Assembly (NCBI RefSeq): GCF_900101625.1
Contig: NZ_FMYZ01000013.1
Coordinates: 62,001 to 126,000 of the forward strand
Origin: Cupriavidus sp. YR651
Lineage (GTDB): Bacteria > Pseudomonadota > Gammaproteobacteria > Burkholderiales > Burkholderiaceae
Reading direction: 5' to 3'
Length of the DNA stretch: 64,000 nucleotides
Below are positions 16,054 through 27,919 of the stretch, one piece after another. Made by a program: the position numbers and the translations under genes. How positions within the stretch are numbered: position 1 is the stretch's first letter; each line of letters opens with the position of its first letter. The notes under the pieces were generated by a model. It did no database searches. It was not told the origin of the DNA and saw only the letters and a program-made list of their open reading frames with translations.

Positions 16054-16446
16054 TCAGAACTGCTGGTCCGGATACATCGGCTTGCGGTCATTCAGGTACA
16101 GCCAGCCCTTGACGATACGATACAGCATCCACAATGACAAAACGCTCCAGAGCGCAATCGCCACCGGGAACAGCAGCACTGTGACAAACATGAATCCGCC
16201 GACCACGGTCCAGACGATCGACCACCAGAACGTGCGGATCTGCCACGCGAAATGTGAAGCGTAAAGCGTGCCGCGCGTATCGTCGCGCTTGACATAGTTC
16301 ACGACGATCGCGATCAGCGCCGTGATGCCGCCTGTCAGCCAGAAAATCGCATACAGCGCATAGAGAATATGCGTCAGCTTGCGCAGGCCATCCAGCTTGT
16401 CGGTGTCCGGGGTAGCCGTGACTTGCGTGGTGTAGTCCGTCGCCAT
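16054..16446 (-). CDS. Small membrane protein, DUF4870-like
   Basis: 130 aa. Three hydrophobic segments lie at about 25-50, 72-95 and 95-112 ('ILYALYAIFWLTGGITALIAIV', 'WWSIVWTVVGGFMFVTVLLF', 'IALWSVLSLWMLYRIVKGW'), with 'NYVKRDDTRGTLYASHF' between the first two. This pattern matches small DUF4870-type inner-membrane proteins of unknown role. Conserved by position between hisE and hinT in this group; 57 bp follow hisE. Confidence 0.8.
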   Translation of the reverse strand: MATDYTTQVTATPDTDKLDGLRKLTHILYALYAIFWLTGGITALIAIVVNYVKRDDTRGTLYASHFAWQIRTFWWSIVWTVVGGFMFVTVLLFPVAIALWSVLSLWMLYRIVKGWLYLNDRKPMYPDQQF

Positions 16447-16469
16447 CTTGCCCTCCAGCGTTGCGCCGT

Positions 16470-16488
16470 GCCCGGGCGATTCCCGGGC
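16470..16488 (-). terminator. Hairpin between hisE and the membrane protein gene
   Basis: GCCCGGG-CGATT-CCCGGGC is a perfect 7-bp stem just downstream of hisE. There is no uridine tract, so it may only reduce read-through. Confidence 0.3.
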
Positions 16489-16503
16489 GGCATGGGATCT
16501 ATG

Positions 16504-16872
16504 CTACTCCTTGCGGCTGGCCTTCTCCGCCAGCCCGGACATCCCTTCGCGGCGCGCCAGTTCGTTGACCACATCCGACGGCGTCACGCCGAATCGTGCC
16601 AACAGCACCATGCTGTGGAACCAGAGGTCGGCCACTTCGTAGACCACCTTGCCGACGGCCTCCTGGCTAAGCCCCGCGGCGCGGGCGTCCTTGGCCGCCA
16701 TCACCGTCTCCGTGGCTTCCTCGCCAATCTTCTTGAGGATGGCATCGTCACCCTTGTGGAACAGCTTCGCCACGTAGGACTTGTCGGGGTCGCCACCGTT
16801 TTCCGGCTTGCGGGACTCCAGCGTCGCAGCCACGCGCGCCAGCACGTCTGCCTCGGAGAGGGAATCGCTCAT
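16504..16872 (-). CDS. hisE: Phosphoribosyl-ATP pyrophosphatase
   Basis: 122 aa MazG-like all-helical enzyme. It hydrolyses PR-ATP to PR-AMP, step 2 of histidine synthesis. Family patterns '[31 protein letters not shown]' (in fragments) and '[15 protein letters not shown]' carry the E/E/D metal site. The start is the ATG of an ATGA overlap with the hisI stop codon, so the two are translationally coupled. In E. coli these activities are one fused protein; here they are separate. Confidence 0.94.
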   Translation of the reverse strand: MSDSLSEADVLARVAATLESRKPENGGDPDKSYVAKLFHKGDDAILKKIGEEATETVMAAKDARAAGLSQEAVGKVVYEVADLWFHSMVLLARFGVTPSDVVNELARREGMSGLAEKASRKE

Positions 16873-17276
16873 GACTTGGCCGCGTAGATGGTGGAGGGAT
16901 CCTTCAGCACCGGCTCGACGGTCTGCCAGTCGCCCGATTCGGCATCGCCCTCGAACTTCTGGAAGAAGCACGAATGACGGCCTGTGTGACAGGCGATGCT
17001 ATCCACCTGTGTCACCTTCAACAGCACCACGTCTTCGTCGCAATCCAGACGAATCTCATGGACCTTCTGCACGTGTCCCGATTCCTCGCCCTTGTGCCAC
17101 AGACGCTTGCGCGAGCGCGACCAGAACACGGCTTCGCCAAGCTCCACCGTGCGCTGCAGCGCCTCGCGGTTCATGAAGGCGAACATCAGCACGTCATTGG
17201 AACCCGTCTCCTGGACGATTACCGGCACCAGGCCGTTATCGTCCCACTTCACCTTGTTCAGCCACTTCTTTGCCAT
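16869..17276 (-). CDS. hisI: Phosphoribosyl-AMP cyclohydrolase
   Basis: 135 aa. It opens the adenine ring of PR-AMP, step 3 of histidine synthesis. Zinc and magnesium ligands are visible in '[13 protein letters not shown]' and '[11 protein letters not shown]', and '[15 protein letters not shown]' is the substrate-binding signature. It starts 2 bp after the hisF stop and overlaps hisE by 4 bp. Confidence 0.95.
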   Translation of the reverse strand: MAKKWLNKVKWDDNGLVPVIVQETGSNDVLMFAFMNREALQRTVELGEAVFWSRSRKRLWHKGEESGHVQKVHEIRLDCDEDVVLLKVTQVDSIACHTGRHSCFFQKFEGDAESGDWQTVEPVLKDPSTIYAAKS

Positions 17277-17278
17277 GA

Positions 17279-18049
17279 TCACATCCGGACGGGAATGCCC
17301 TCGCGGGCCATGAATGCCTTTGCTTCGCCAACGGTATGCTGGCCGTAGTGGAAGATGCTGGCGGCCAGCACCGCATCGGCGCGACCCAGACGGATTCCGT
17401 CGGCCAGGTCCTGCAGGCCCCCAACGCCACCTGATGCAATAACGGGAACCGGCACGGCGTCGCTGACAGCGCGCGTGAGTTCCAGGTCGAACCCACTCTT
17501 GGTGCCGTCGCGATCCATGCTGGTCAGCAGGATTTCACCGGCACCGCGCGCCGCCATTTCGCGGGCCCATTCGACGGCATCCAGGCCGGTGGCCTTGCGG
17601 CCGCCATGCGTGAAGACTTCCCAGCGCGGCGCCTCGCCCGGGGCGGAACTGCGCTTGGCATCGATGGCCACCACGATGCACTGCGACCCGTACTTGCCAG
17701 TGGCATCGGATACGAGCTGCGGATTGGCAATGGCCGACGAGTTGACGCTGATCTTGTCCGCCCCCGCGTTGAGCAGGCGCCGCACGTCCTCCACGGCGCG
17801 CACACCGCCGCCGACCGTCAGGGGGATAAACACCTGGGAGGCCACCGCTTCAATGATGTGGAGAATCAGGTCGCGGCCGTCGCTGGTCGCGGTGATATCG
17901 AGAAAAGTGATCTCATCGGCGCCCTGCTCGTCATAGCGACGCGCGATTTCGACCGGGTCACCCGCGTCGCGCAATTCGACGAAGTTGACTCCCTTGACCA
18001 CCCGCCCGTTGGTCACGTCCAGGCAGGGGATGATACGTTTGGCTAGCAT
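17279..18049 (-). CDS. hisF: Imidazole glycerol phosphate synthase, cyclase subunit
   Basis: 256 aa TIM barrel. The catalytic D11 is in [15 protein letters not shown], and the second catalytic aspartate is in '[10 protein letters not shown]'. Both halves of the ancestral half-barrel repeat are clear ('[15 protein letters not shown]' and '[18 protein letters not shown]'). It forms IGP and AICAR using ammonia made by HisH. 85 bp separate it from hisA. Confidence 0.97.
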   Translation of the reverse strand: MLAKRIIPCLDVTNGRVVKGVNFVELRDAGDPVEIARRYDEQGADEITFLDITATSDGRDLILHIIEAVASQVFIPLTVGGGVRAVEDVRRLLNAGADKISVNSSAIANPQLVSDATGKYGSQCIVVAIDAKRSSAPGEAPRWEVFTHGGRKATGLDAVEWAREMAARGAGEILLTSMDRDGTKSGFDLELTRAVSDAVPVPVIASGGVGGLQDLADGIRLGRADAVLAASIFHYGQHTVGEAKAFMAREGIPVRM

Positions 18050-18134
18050 GAGATTCCTTGCGCGCCGCCGCCGGAATGGCGATGGCTTCTCGCAGCTGCA
18101 CGCGCCCGGCGCCGGGCACGTGCTTGTCGCTGGC

Positions 18135-18878
18135 TTACTCCGCGCCCAGCTTGTCCGCGCGCGCCTGGGCGTCCGCGAAGTTGAGGTCGCCGGAGTAGAT
18201 CGCGCGGCCGCAGATCACGCCTTCCACGCCTTCTGGCTCCACCTGGCACAGGCGCTCGATGTCGGTCAGATTGGACAGTCCGCCGCTGGCGATCACCGGG
18301 ATCGACATCGACTGAGCCAGTTTCACCGTGGCGTCGATATTGATCCCCTGCAGCATCCCGTCGCGGCCGATATCTGTATAGATGATCGCTTCGACGCCGT
18401 AGTCTTCGTACTTGCGCGCAAGGTCCGCCACTTCATGGCCGGTCAGCTTGCTCCAGCCGTCGGTGGCCACCTTGCCATCCTTGGCGTCGAGGCCGACGAT
18501 GATGTGGCCGCCGAATGCGGAGCACGCATCCTTCAGGAAGCCCGGGTTCTTCACCGCGGCAGTGCCGATGATGACGTACGACAAGCCATCATCCAGCCAG
18601 CGCTCGATGGTGTTCAGGTCACGGATGCCGCCGCCCAGCTGCACGGGGATCTCGTCGCCCACCTCGGCGATGATGGATTTGATGGCGGCCTCGTTACGAG
18701 GCTTGCCGACGAATGCGCCGTTGAGGTCTACCAGGTGCAGGCGACGCGCGCCCTGGTTCACCCAGTGACGTGCCATGGCGGCGGGATCTTCGGAAAAGAC
18801 GGTGGCCTGGTCCATGTCGCCTTGTTTGAGGCGTACACACTGACCGTCCTTCAGGTCGATGGCCGGAATGAGCAACAT
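18135..18878 (-). CDS. hisA: ProFAR isomerase
   Basis: 247 aa TIM barrel, homologous to HisF. The catalytic D8 is in [17 protein letters not shown], and the second aspartate is in '[14 protein letters not shown]'. Phosphate-binding glycines lie in 'VIASGGLSN' and '[11 protein letters not shown]'. It isomerises ProFAR to PRFAR. About 160 bp follow hisH without a clear terminator. Confidence 0.97.
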   Translation of the reverse strand: MLLIPAIDLKDGQCVRLKQGDMDQATVFSEDPAAMARHWVNQGARRLHLVDLNGAFVGKPRNEAAIKSIIAEVGDEIPVQLGGGIRDLNTIERWLDDGLSYVIIGTAAVKNPGFLKDACSAFGGHIIVGLDAKDGKVATDGWSKLTGHEVADLARKYEDYGVEAIIYTDIGRDGMLQGINIDATVKLAQSMSIPVIASGGLSNLTDIERLCQVEPEGVEGVICGRAIYSGDLNFADAQARADKLGAE

Positions 18879-19037
18879 AAGCGTGACGAGCGTGGTTGTG
18901 TAAAAAGGAAAAAGGTAGCGATGCCGGCAAACGCGCTGGCTGTTCAGGTCATGTCAGTTTGGCAGTGGATGCGCAGTCTGGTTGGTGGCTCTGAACGATC
19001 GCTGGACAGTATCGGGGGCGCTTCAGGTACAGGTGCC

Positions 19038-19691
19038 TTACGGATTCCAATGCACGAAATTCCGATACAACTGCAAACCCATGGCGGCGCTCTTCTCCGG
19101 GTGAAACTGCGTGGCAAAAATATTATCGCGTGCTACCGCACTGGTAAACACGACGCCATACTCGGTTTCGCCGGCAATGTGGGCCGGGTCCTGCGCATGC
19201 ACATAATAACTGTGCACAAAATAGAACCAGCTGTCGTCCGGGATCCCCTCCCACAGCGGGTGGGCGCGCGACTGGTGCACGCGATTCCATCCCATTTGCG
19301 GCACTTTGTAACGCGAGCCGTCCGGCTGCGTCATCCCGTCCAGCTCAAAGCGGATCACCTCACCCGGCATCAGCGCCAGGCACGGCGTACTGACGCCTCC
19401 GGTGCGACTTTCGGTGCTGTGGTCAAAAAGCATCTGTTCGCCAACGCACACACCCAGCATCGGCTTGCTGGCGGCCGCTTCCAGCACCGCCTCCTGCAGC
19501 CCGGAGCCGCCCAGTGCACCCATGCAGTCCGGCATGGCGCCCTGGCCCGGCAACACCACGCGGTCCGCCGCGCGGATCGCTTCCGGCCGATCCACTACCT
19601 GGACATCCGCTTCCGGCGCCGCGGCGCGCAACGCCTGCGCCACCGAGCGCAGGTTGCCCATGCCGTAATCCACAATTGCTATGGTAGTCAT
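19038..19691 (-). CDS. hisH: Imidazole glycerol phosphate synthase, glutaminase subunit
   Basis: 217 aa class-I glutamine amidotransferase. The nucleophile C82 is in '[11 protein letters not shown]'; the catalytic H/E pair is in 'ATQFHPEKS'. It makes ammonia for HisF. The ATG at 19691 overlaps the stop codon of the MarC-like gene (ATGA), which fixes the start. A much longer in-frame extension upstream is antisense-like noise from the MarC-like coding region. Confidence 0.96.
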   Translation of the reverse strand: MTTIAIVDYGMGNLRSVAQALRAAAPEADVQVVDRPEAIRAADRVVLPGQGAMPDCMGALGGSGLQEAVLEAAASKPMLGVCVGEQMLFDHSTESRTGGVSTPCLALMPGEVIRFELDGMTQPDGSRYKVPQMGWNRVHQSRAHPLWEGIPDDSWFYFVHSYYVHAQDPAHIAGETEYGVVFTSAVARDNIFATQFHPEKSAAMGLQLYRNFVHWNP

Positions 19692-20311
19692 GATTTCAAA
19701 ACAGGCAACAATGTCTTCAGCCCGTCCACAATGAATTCGACGGCCAGCGCCGACAGGATCAGCCCCATCAGGCGCGTGCCGATATTGATCCCGGTCCGGC
19801 CAATCACCCGCGCGATGGGATCCGCCGCGCGGAACGTCATGTACACCACCACCCCCAGCAACACCCCCAGGCCCACCAGCACCAGCAACTGGTACCAGTG
19901 CTGGGTCTTGCCGGCATAGACGATCACCGTGCTGATGGACCCCGGCCCGGTCAGCAACGGCAGCGCCAGCGGCACCACCGCGATGCTCGCCTTGGCCTCG
20001 GCCTCGTCCTCTTCCTCGGGCGTGGCCTTGGTCCGGCTGGTCTGGGCGTTCAGCATGTTCATGGCCATCATGATCATGATGATTCCGCCACCTACCTGCA
20101 GCGACGCCACCGAGATATTGAAGAACTCGATGATCTGCTGACCCAGCAGCGCCGACACCCCGACCACGATTGCCACGGACACCGACGCAGTCTTGATGGT
20201 ACGCAGCTTCTCCGCTTCCGTCTGCTGGCTGGTCAGGCTGATGAAAAACGGGATCGCCCCGATCGGGTTGATCAGCGCCAGCAGTGAAATAAAGGACTTG
20301 AGCGTATCCAT
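19688..20311 (-). CDS. MarC family integral membrane protein
   Basis: 207 aa with six membrane segments. Family marks are '[14 protein letters not shown]' near the N-terminus and '[18 protein letters not shown]' in the middle. A charged loop rich in E/D/K lies at about 100-115. The function of MarC-type proteins is not established; despite the name they are not shown to cause drug resistance. It sits inside the his operon between hisB and hisH and overlaps hisH by 4 bp, so it must be made together with histidine enzymes. Confidence 0.9.
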   Translation of the reverse strand: MDTLKSFISLLALINPIGAIPFFISLTSQQTEAEKLRTIKTASVSVAIVVGVSALLGQQIIEFFNISVASLQVGGGIIMIMMAMNMLNAQTSRTKATPEEEDEAEAKASIAVVPLALPLLTGPGSISTVIVYAGKTQHWYQLLVLVGLGVLLGVVVYMTFRAADPIARVIGRTGINIGTRLMGLILSALAVEFIVDGLKTLLPVLKS

Positions 20312-20393
20312 CGGTTGCGGGTGTGTCGGTGTTCGTCAGCGGGCGCCGCAACCAGCCGGCACGCCTACAAGGTGTCGCGGAAGGCAGTCTGGA

Positions 20394-20981
20394 TCAGAGG
20401 GTGCCTTTTGTCGATGGGATGGTGTTGGCCGCGCGCGGGTCCAGTTCCACCGCCATGCGCAGGGCCCGCCCGAAGGCTTTGAACACCGTTTCGCATTGAT
20501 GGTGGGCATTGATGCCGCGCAGGTTGTCGATATGCAGCGTCACGCCGGCATGGTTGACGAAGCCGCGGAAGAATTCGATCGTCAAGTCCACATCGAAGCT
20601 GCCCACGCGCGCACGCGTGAACGGCACGTGGAACTCCAGGCCGGGGCGCCCCGAGAAGTCGATCACTACGCGCGACAGGCATTCGTCCAGCGGCACATAG
20701 CTGTGGCCGTAGCGCGTGATCCCCTTCTTGTCGCCGATGGCCCTGGCAACTGCCTGGCCGAGCGTGATGCCAACGTCTTCCACCGTGTGGTGGTCATCGA
20801 TATGGACATCGCCGGTGGCTTCGACCTCGAGGTCGAACATGCCGTGGCGGGCGATCTGATCCAGCATGTGGTCGAGGAACGGCACGCCGGACGCCAGCTT
20901 CTGGCGACCGGTACCGTCGAGATTCAGCGAAACGCGGATCTGCGTTTCCGAGGTATTGCGGGTGACCTCTGCAACACGCAT
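20394..20981 (-). CDS. hisB: Imidazoleglycerol-phosphate dehydratase
   Basis: 195 aa, the monofunctional form without the N-terminal phosphatase found in enterobacteria. Metal-binding motifs are '[11 protein letters not shown]' and 'DDHHTVED' in the first half and the mirrored '[10 protein letters not shown]' in the second half. It dehydrates IGP to imidazole acetol-phosphate. Seven bp follow the hisC stop. Histidinol-phosphate phosphatase must therefore be encoded elsewhere. Confidence 0.96.
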   Translation of the reverse strand: MRVAEVTRNTSETQIRVSLNLDGTGRQKLASGVPFLDHMLDQIARHGMFDLEVEATGDVHIDDHHTVEDVGITLGQAVARAIGDKKGITRYGHSYVPLDECLSRVVIDFSGRPGLEFHVPFTRARVGSFDVDLTIEFFRGFVNHAGVTLHIDNLRGINAHHQCETVFKAFGRALRMAVELDPRAANTIPSTKGTL

Positions 20982-20988
20982 GGTGGGG

Positions 20989-22089
20989 TTAATCCTGCAA
21001 TGAAGCGGCAAAGGCTTCAAGAAACTGCGCGTTTTCTTCGGGCGTGCTGACCGTCACGCGCAGACAGTTGGCCAGCAATGCGTGCATTTTACTCACGTTC
21101 TTGATCAATACCTTCCGCGCCAGGAGTCGATCGAATATCTGTGCCGCATCCGGCACGCGAACCAGCAGGAAGTTGGCGGCGCTCGGGAATACCGTTACGC
21201 CGGGTTGCCCGGCCATCGCGTCCGCCAGCCGCGTGCGTTCGGCACGCAGTTGGGCGGCCTGGTCGTCAAGCACGCCGACATGCTCCAGTGCGAACAGCGC
21301 CGTGGCCTCGGTCAGCACATTGACGTTATAGGGCGGGCGGACCTTGTCCAGCTGGGACAGCCATGCCGGCTCGCCCGCCACGTAGCCCAGGCGGATGCCG
21401 GCCAGGCCCAGCTTCGACACGGTGCGCATGACCAGCAGGTTGCCGAATTCGGTCAGTCGGGGCATCCAGCTTTCCTGCGCGAACGGCTGGTAGGCTTCGT
21501 CCACCACCACCAGGCTCTGGCAGACCTCGCCCTGCGCGGCGCGGACGATGGCCTCCATGTCAGCGGCGTCGAACAGGTTGCCCGTCGGATTGTTCGGATA
21601 CGCCAGGTAAATGATGGCCGGCTTGTGCTCGGCCATCGCCGCCAGCATCGCCGCCCGGTCCAGCGTGAAGTCCGCGCGCAGCGGCACGCCGACGAACTCG
21701 AGCCCGGCGAACTGCGCGGACATCGCGTACATCACGAAGCCCGGCACCGGCGCCATCACCTTCGCGCCCGGCCTGGCCGCGGCCAGCGCCAGCATGCTGA
21801 TGATCTCGTCCGATCCGTTGCCCAGCAGCACATCCATGCCGGCCGGCACGCCCATGACGTCCTTGAGCTTCGCGCGCAGCGCCTCGCTGCTCGGCACTGG
21901 ATACCGGTTCAGCGCCACCTCGCCCAGCCGCGCGGCCAGTTGCGTGCGCAGTGCGGGGGGCAGGCAGTACGGATTCTCCATCGCGTCGAGCTTCACCAGA
22001 CCGTGCGAATCCGCCACGTGGTAGGCGCCCATGGCGCGCACGTCGTCACGGATGATGCGTTCGATCAGGGAAGGGTCTACGGCAGGCAT
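20989..22089 (-). CDS. hisC: Histidinol-phosphate aminotransferase
   Basis: 366 aa fold-type I PLP enzyme. The PLP lysine is K226 in '[14 protein letters not shown]', with 'YPNNPTGN' at 164-171 and '[10 protein letters not shown]' at 194-203. '[10 protein letters not shown]' is the phosphate-cofactor loop. It converts imidazole acetol-phosphate to histidinol-phosphate. 32 bp separate it from hisD. Confidence 0.95.
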   Translation of the reverse strand: MPAVDPSLIERIIRDDVRAMGAYHVADSHGLVKLDAMENPYCLPPALRTQLAARLGEVALNRYPVPSSEALRAKLKDVMGVPAGMDVLLGNGSDEIISMLALAAARPGAKVMAPVPGFVMYAMSAQFAGLEFVGVPLRADFTLDRAAMLAAMAEHKPAIIYLAYPNNPTGNLFDAADMEAIVRAAQGEVCQSLVVVDEAYQPFAQESWMPRLTEFGNLLVMRTVSKLGLAGIRLGYVAGEPAWLSQLDKVRPPYNVNVLTEATALFALEHVGVLDDQAAQLRAERTRLADAMAGQPGVTVFPSAANFLLVRVPDAAQIFDRLLARKVLIKNVSKMHALLANCLRVTVSTPEENAQFLEAFAASLQD

Positions 22090-22121
22090 GAAAAATCCTC
22101 TTACGTTAAGAAATTAAACAA

Positions 22122-23459
22122 TCAACTACGCTTGAAACGGTATTCCGCGCTGCGGGCGTGGGCCTGCAGGCCTTCACCATACGCCAGCTCGGCCGCGATC
22201 TGGCCCAGCATCTGCGCCCCGCCCTCGCTCACCTCGATCAGGCTCGAGCGCTTCTGGAAGTCGTACACGCCCAGCGGCGACGAGAAACGCGCGGTGCGTG
22301 AGGTTGGCAGCACGTGGTTCGGCCCCGCGCAGTAGTCGCCCAGCGACTCGCTGGTGTAGCGGCCCAGGAAGATGGCGCCGGCGTGGCGGATCTTCTCGCT
22401 CCATTGGCGTGGGTTCTCGGCGGAGATTTCCAGGTGTTCCGGGGCAATGGCGTTGGCGATCTCGCACGCCTCTTCCATGTCACGCACCTTGATCAGGGCG
22501 CCGCGGCCGGCCAGCGAGGCAGCGATCACCTCGCGGCGCGGCATCGTGGGCAGCTGCCGCTGGATGCTCGCTTCCACGCGATTCAGGTATTCCGCATCCG
22601 GACACAACAGGATCGACTGCGCCAGTTCGTCGTGCTCGGCCTGCGAGAACAAGTCCATCGCCACCCAGTCCGGGTCCGTGGTGCCGTCGCAAATCACCAG
22701 GATTTCCGAGGGGCCGGCGATCATGTCGATGCCCACCGTGCCGAACACGCGGCGCTTGGCCGCAGCCACGTAGGCATTGCCCGGGCCGACGATCTTGTCC
22801 ACCTGCGGCAGCGTAGCCGTGCCGTAGGCCAGCGCGCCGACTGCCTGCGCGCCGCCGATCGTGAAGACGCGATCCACGCCGGCGATCTGCGCGGCGGCCA
22901 GCACCAGTTCATTACGCACGCCACCAGGCGTGGGCACGACCATGATGACTTCCTTGACGCCGGCCACGCGGGCCGGAATCGCATTCATCAGCACGGACGA
23001 CGGGTAGGCCGCCTTGCCGCCCGGCACATACAGGCCCACGCGGTCCAGCGGGGTCACCTTCTGGCCCAGCATCGTGCCGTCGGATTCCGTGTATTCCCAG
23101 CTATGGCTGCCGCACTCGATCTTCTGCTTCTCGTGGTAGGCCCGCACGCGCGCGGCGGCGGCTTCCAGCGCGGCGCGGCGCTTCGGTTCCAGGTCTTCCA
23201 GCGCCGCTTCGAGCTGGGCCTGCGACAGTTCCAGCGCACCCATCGACGATGCTTCCACGCGGTCGAAGCGACGCGTGTATTCGAGCACCGCGTCGTCGCC
23301 GCGCGCACGCACGTCGGCCAGGATCTGCGCAGCCGCGCGATCGATCGCCTCGTCTTCGGACGCCTCGAACGCCAGCACCTGGCGCAGCGCGCTGGCAAAG
23401 CCGGGCTCGACGGAGTCCAGCCGGCGGATCGACAGGTTTTCCATATCGGTTTCGTTCAT
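22122..23459 (-). CDS. hisD: Histidinol dehydrogenase
   Basis: 445 aa, full length. NAD-dependent four-electron oxidation of histidinol to histidine. Recognised parts are '[23 protein letters not shown]' in fragments, '[21 protein letters not shown]' in fragments, '[14 protein letters not shown]', and the metal/catalytic histidines in 'SQAEHDE' and 'APEHLEI'. An N-terminal variable region of about 20 residues precedes the core. 36 bp follow the hisG stop. Confidence 0.96.
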   Translation of the reverse strand: MNETDMENLSIRRLDSVEPGFASALRQVLAFEASEDEAIDRAAAQILADVRARGDDAVLEYTRRFDRVEASSMGALELSQAQLEAALEDLEPKRRAALEAAAARVRAYHEKQKIECGSHSWEYTESDGTMLGQKVTPLDRVGLYVPGGKAAYPSSVLMNAIPARVAGVKEVIMVVPTPGGVRNELVLAAAQIAGVDRVFTIGGAQAVGALAYGTATLPQVDKIVGPGNAYVAAAKRRVFGTVGIDMIAGPSEILVICDGTTDPDWVAMDLFSQAEHDELAQSILLCPDAEYLNRVEASIQRQLPTMPRREVIAASLAGRGALIKVRDMEEACEIANAIAPEHLEISAENPRQWSEKIRHAGAIFLGRYTSESLGDYCAGPNHVLPTSRTARFSSPLGVYDFQKRSSLIEVSEGGAQMLGQIAAELAYGEGLQAHARSAEYRFKRS

Positions 23460-23495
23460 GACTTCCTTCCTAGCGAGTCCCCGGTCGCGGCTGCC

Positions 23496-24170
23496 TCAGG
23501 CAAGCGCCGCCGAGGCCCGTTCAAACGCGTCGAGGATCGGCGCCAGCCGTTCCCGCTTGAGCTTGAGCGCGGCCTGGTTGACTACCAGCCGCGACGAAAT
23601 TTGCACGATCTCTTCCACTTCGACGAGGTTGTTGGCACGCAGCGTGCCGCCCGTGCTCACCAGGTCGACGATCGCGTCCGACAGGCCGACCAGCGGCCCG
23701 AGCTCCATCGAGCCGTACAGCTTGATCAGGTCCACGTGCACGCCCTTCTTGGCGAAGTGTTCGCGTGCGGTCTGCACGTACTTGGTAGCCACGGCCAGCC
23801 GCGCACCCTGGCGCACCGCATTGGCGTAGTCAAAGCCCGCCGGCACCGCCACCGACATGCGGCAACGGGCGATGTTCAGGTCGATCGGCGCATACAGCCC
23901 GGTCATGCCATGCTCCATCAGCACGTCCTTGCCGGCCACGCCGAAGTCCGCCGCGCCGTACTGCACGTAGGTCGGCACGTCCGAGGCGCGCACGATGATG
24001 ACGCGCACGGCCGGATCGGACGTGGGCAGGATCAACTTGCGCGATGTCTCGGGATCCTCGGTCACGTGAATGCCGGCGGCCGCCAGCAGCGGCAGGGTCT
24101 CGGTGAAGATGCGGCCCTTGGACAGCGCCAGCGTCAGCTGGTCGGGCGAGGCATTGAAGGCGGGGCTCAT
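23496..24170 (-). CDS. hisG: ATP phosphoribosyltransferase, short form
   Basis: 224 aa; the catalytic short form that lacks the C-terminal regulatory domain. '[10 protein letters not shown]' starts the first domain, and the PRPP loop is '[16 protein letters not shown]'. Short HisG enzymes need the HisRS-like regulatory subunit HisZ, which is not in this window. It catalyses the committed step of histidine synthesis. The start MSPAFN is chosen as the closest ATG; an upstream in-frame start adds 18 unlikely residues. Confidence 0.95.
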   Translation of the reverse strand: MSPAFNASPDQLTLALSKGRIFTETLPLLAAAGIHVTEDPETSRKLILPTSDPAVRVIIVRASDVPTYVQYGAADFGVAGKDVLMEHGMTGLYAPIDLNIARCRMSVAVPAGFDYANAVRQGARLAVATKYVQTAREHFAKKGVHVDLIKLYGSMELGPLVGLSDAIVDLVSTGGTLRANNLVEVEEIVQISSRLVVNQAALKLKRERLAPILDAFERASAALA

Positions 24171-24224
24171 CGTCAGGTTCTTAATCGATATTCGGGAGTC
24201 GGCTCGGCGTGCTTGCGCTGGCAA

Positions 24225-25493
<1,269 letters not shown>

Positions 25494-25588
25494 TCAGTTG
25501 CGACCGGACGGATCATGCCCGCCCGGTATCGTTGTGGCGGGAGCCGCGCATATCGGCGCCCGGCTCCAATCGGTGAAACGGCCCTGCC

Positions 25589-25837
25589 TTACTTGCCCTC
25601 GCCCGCCTGCCATTCGGCCGGCGTCAGCGTCTTCATCGACAGCGCGTGGATCTCGGCGCGCATGCGGTCGCCCAGTGCGGCGTAGACCCGCTGGTGCCGC
25701 TGGATCAGGCGCTTGCCGTCGAACTCCGCGCTGACGATGGTGGCGAAGAAGTGCTGGCCATCGCCTTCCACTTCCAGATGGTCGCAGGGCAAACCTTGGG
25801 CAATGTAGTCCCTGACTTGTTCCGGTGTAGGCAGCAT
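25589..25837 (-). CDS. BolA/IbaG family protein
   Basis: 82 aa, class II KH-like fold. Hallmarks are 'HLEVEGDGQHFFATIVSAEFDGKRLIQRHQRVYAALG' in fragments and the C-terminal 'IHALSMKTLTPAEW'. Small BolA proteins work with monothiol glutaredoxins in iron-sulfur or iron handling; position next to murA fits IbaG. The start MLPTPEQ is preferred over a weak upstream start. 33 bp follow the ABC permease gene. Confidence 0.92.
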   Translation of the reverse strand: MLPTPEQVRDYIAQGLPCDHLEVEGDGQHFFATIVSAEFDGKRLIQRHQRVYAALGDRMRAEIHALSMKTLTPAEWQAGEGK

Positions 25838-25870
25838 GTCTGTCTCTTGTGAAATCCGTCGGTGCGGCAA

Positions 25871-26695
25871 TCAGTGCCGCAGCTTGTAACCCGTCCTGAG
25901 CATTCGCAGCGCCAGCGCGGCCAGCACTGCAAACGCGACCGCCACCACCGCCAGGCTGTGCAGGGGCGGCACGTCCGATACGCCGAAGAAGCCGTAGCGG
26001 AACCCGTCGATCATGTAGAAGAACGGGTTGGCGTGCGACACGGCCTGCCAGAACGGCGGCAGCGAGTGAATCGAATAGAACACGCCGGACAGGAACGTGG
26101 CCGGCATGATCAGGAAGTTCTGGAACGCGGCCAGCTGGTCGAATTTTTCCGCCCAGATGCCTGCGATCAACCCCAATGTGCCCAAAATGCTTGCGCCCAT
26201 CAGCGCGAAGACCACGATCCAGGCGATGTTGGCGAAATGCAGGTTCGCGAACCATGCCGTCACCAGCAGCACGCCCAGGCCCACGCTGAGACCACGGATG
26301 ACCGACGCCACCACATAGGCGCCGAACATCTCCCAGTGCGACAGGGGCGGCAGCATGATAAACACCAGGTTGCCGGTGATCTTGGACTGGATCAATGACG
26401 ACGAACTGTTCGCAAACGCATTCTGCAACACGCTCATCATCACCAGGCCCGGCACCAGGAAGGCGGTGTAGCTGATCTGGTCATAAACCCGCACCCGGTC
26501 TTCCAGTACGTGACCGAAGATCAGCAGGTACAGCACCGCGGTCAGCACGGGCGCCGCCACGGTCTGGAAAGCGACCTTCCAGAAACGCAGGACTTCCTTG
26601 TACAGCAGGGTTCGGAAACCGACGAAGCCACCCACGGCCATCGAGGCCAGGCGCGCCTGATCGTCGGCGATGTCGATATCTGCCGGGTTTCTCAT
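25871..26695 (-). CDS. ABC-2 type transporter permease
   Basis: 274 aa with six membrane segments in the ABC-2 pattern (YadH-like). 'FRTLLYKEVLRFWKV' starts the first membrane region, and 'SYTAFLVPGLVMMSVLQNAFANSSSS' and 'MPATFLSGVFYSI' are typical export-permease stretches. It overlaps the ATPase gene by 4 bp (ATGA), so the two form one transporter. The substrate is unknown; drug, polysaccharide and lipid export are all possible. Confidence 0.9.
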   Translation of the reverse strand: MRNPADIDIADDQARLASMAVGGFVGFRTLLYKEVLRFWKVAFQTVAAPVLTAVLYLLIFGHVLEDRVRVYDQISYTAFLVPGLVMMSVLQNAFANSSSSLIQSKITGNLVFIMLPPLSHWEMFGAYVVASVIRGLSVGLGVLLVTAWFANLHFANIAWIVVFALMGASILGTLGLIAGIWAEKFDQLAAFQNFLIMPATFLSGVFYSIHSLPPFWQAVSHANPFFYMIDGFRYGFFGVSDVPPLHSLAVVAVAFAVLAALALRMLRTGYKLRH

Positions 26696-27642
26696 GCCGC
26701 GGGCTCCATGGCGGGGTCGGGCAGCGCGCCGGGCATGTGCCCCTCCCGCCGCATGATCTGGACGAACACGTCCTCGAGGTCTGCCTTGCTGATTTCCATG
26801 TCTTCGACTTCGCAGCCGGCTTCGCGCAGCGCGGCCAGGATCGGCTCCACCGCCTCGTAGCCGGACAGGCGCAGCCGGTGGGCGCGTTCGCCGGGGTTCG
26901 ACGGGGTACGCAGCGCTTCCAGCTCCGGCGGCAGCGTGCCGCGCGACAGCGTCAGCACCAATTGCAGCCCGGCAAACTGGGTCAGCAGATTGCTGGTCCG
27001 GTCCAGCGCCACCACCTCGCCAAACTTCAGCATGGCGATGCGATCGCACAGCGCCTCGGCCTCTTCGAGGTAGTGCGTGGTCAGGATGATCGTGTGACCT
27101 TCGCGGTTCAGGCGCGAGATGAACTTCCACAGCGTCTGGCGCAGCTCAACATCCACGCCGGCCGTCGGTTCATCCAGCACGATCACAGGCGGCCGGTGCA
27201 CCAGCGCCTGCGCCACCAGCACGCGGCGCTTCATGCCGCCGGAGAGCTGGCGCATGTTGCTGTCGGCCTTGTTGGTGAGATCCAGGTTGGCCATGATCTC
27301 GTCGATCCAGTCGTCGTTGCGCGTCAGGCCGAAGTAGCCGGACTGCAGGCGCAGCGTCTCGCGCACCGTGAAGAAGGGATCGAACACCAGTTCCTGCGGC
27401 ACCACGCCCAGCATGCGGCGGGCCATGCGGTAGTCGTCCACCACGTCATGCCCGAGCACGCTGATGCGCCCCGAATCGGCCCGGTTCAAGCCTGCGAGAA
27501 TCGAGATCAGCGTGGTCTTGCCGGCCCCGTTGGGGCCGAGCAGGCCGAAGAATTCGCCGCGCTCGACGGTAAAACTGACGCCCTTGAGCGCTTGCAGCCT
27601 GCGGTAGCGCTTGCGGACATCGGTAATTTCGATGGCTTTCAT
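26692..27642 (-). CDS. ABC transporter ATP-binding protein (export type)
   Basis: 316 aa. Walker A GPNGAGKTT near 35-43, signature LSGGM near 138, Walker B VIVLDEPTAGVD near 157-168 and the H-loop 'ILTTHYLEEAEALCDRIA'. The C-terminal about 80 residues are the family-specific extension of YadG/NodI/CcmA-like ATPases. Partner of the permease gene it overlaps. 277 bp of GC-rich DNA separate it from mlaB. Confidence 0.93.
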   Translation of the reverse strand: MKAIEITDVRKRYRRLQALKGVSFTVERGEFFGLLGPNGAGKTTLISILAGLNRADSGRISVLGHDVVDDYRMARRMLGVVPQELVFDPFFTVRETLRLQSGYFGLTRNDDWIDEIMANLDLTNKADSNMRQLSGGMKRRVLVAQALVHRPPVIVLDEPTAGVDVELRQTLWKFISRLNREGHTIILTTHYLEEAEALCDRIAMLKFGEVVALDRTSNLLTQFAGLQLVLTLSRGTLPPELEALRTPSNPGERAHRLRLSGYEAVEPILAALREAGCEVEDMEISKADLEDVFVQIMRREGHMPGALPDPAMEPAA

Positions 27643-27919
27643 GGCCGAATGTCTTGTGACGGGTCCACTTTGGGGAACCGGCCTCTCTTGGAGTTGGGGA
27701 GCGCCCTCGGGGTTAGCCGCGCAGCACCTGGTGCATGAGTGTCAGGGCACCTGGGGGCGACATGGGGACGAACAACCCGGAATTATAGGGGATGCGGGGG
27801 ATCTCCCGCTTCGGCCCGATCCTGCCGGGCCGGCCATTCCGACGCGGCGTCCGGCCGCTCGGCCGGCGCCGGGGCATCGCATCGACCAGCGCAAACGGCG
27901 CGCGGCCACGGATGCCGGT

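Noticed and set aside
17985-19919. Open frame of 644 codons opposite hisA and hisH
   Set aside because: Antisense shadow crossing two genes; the sequence pattern is composition-driven.
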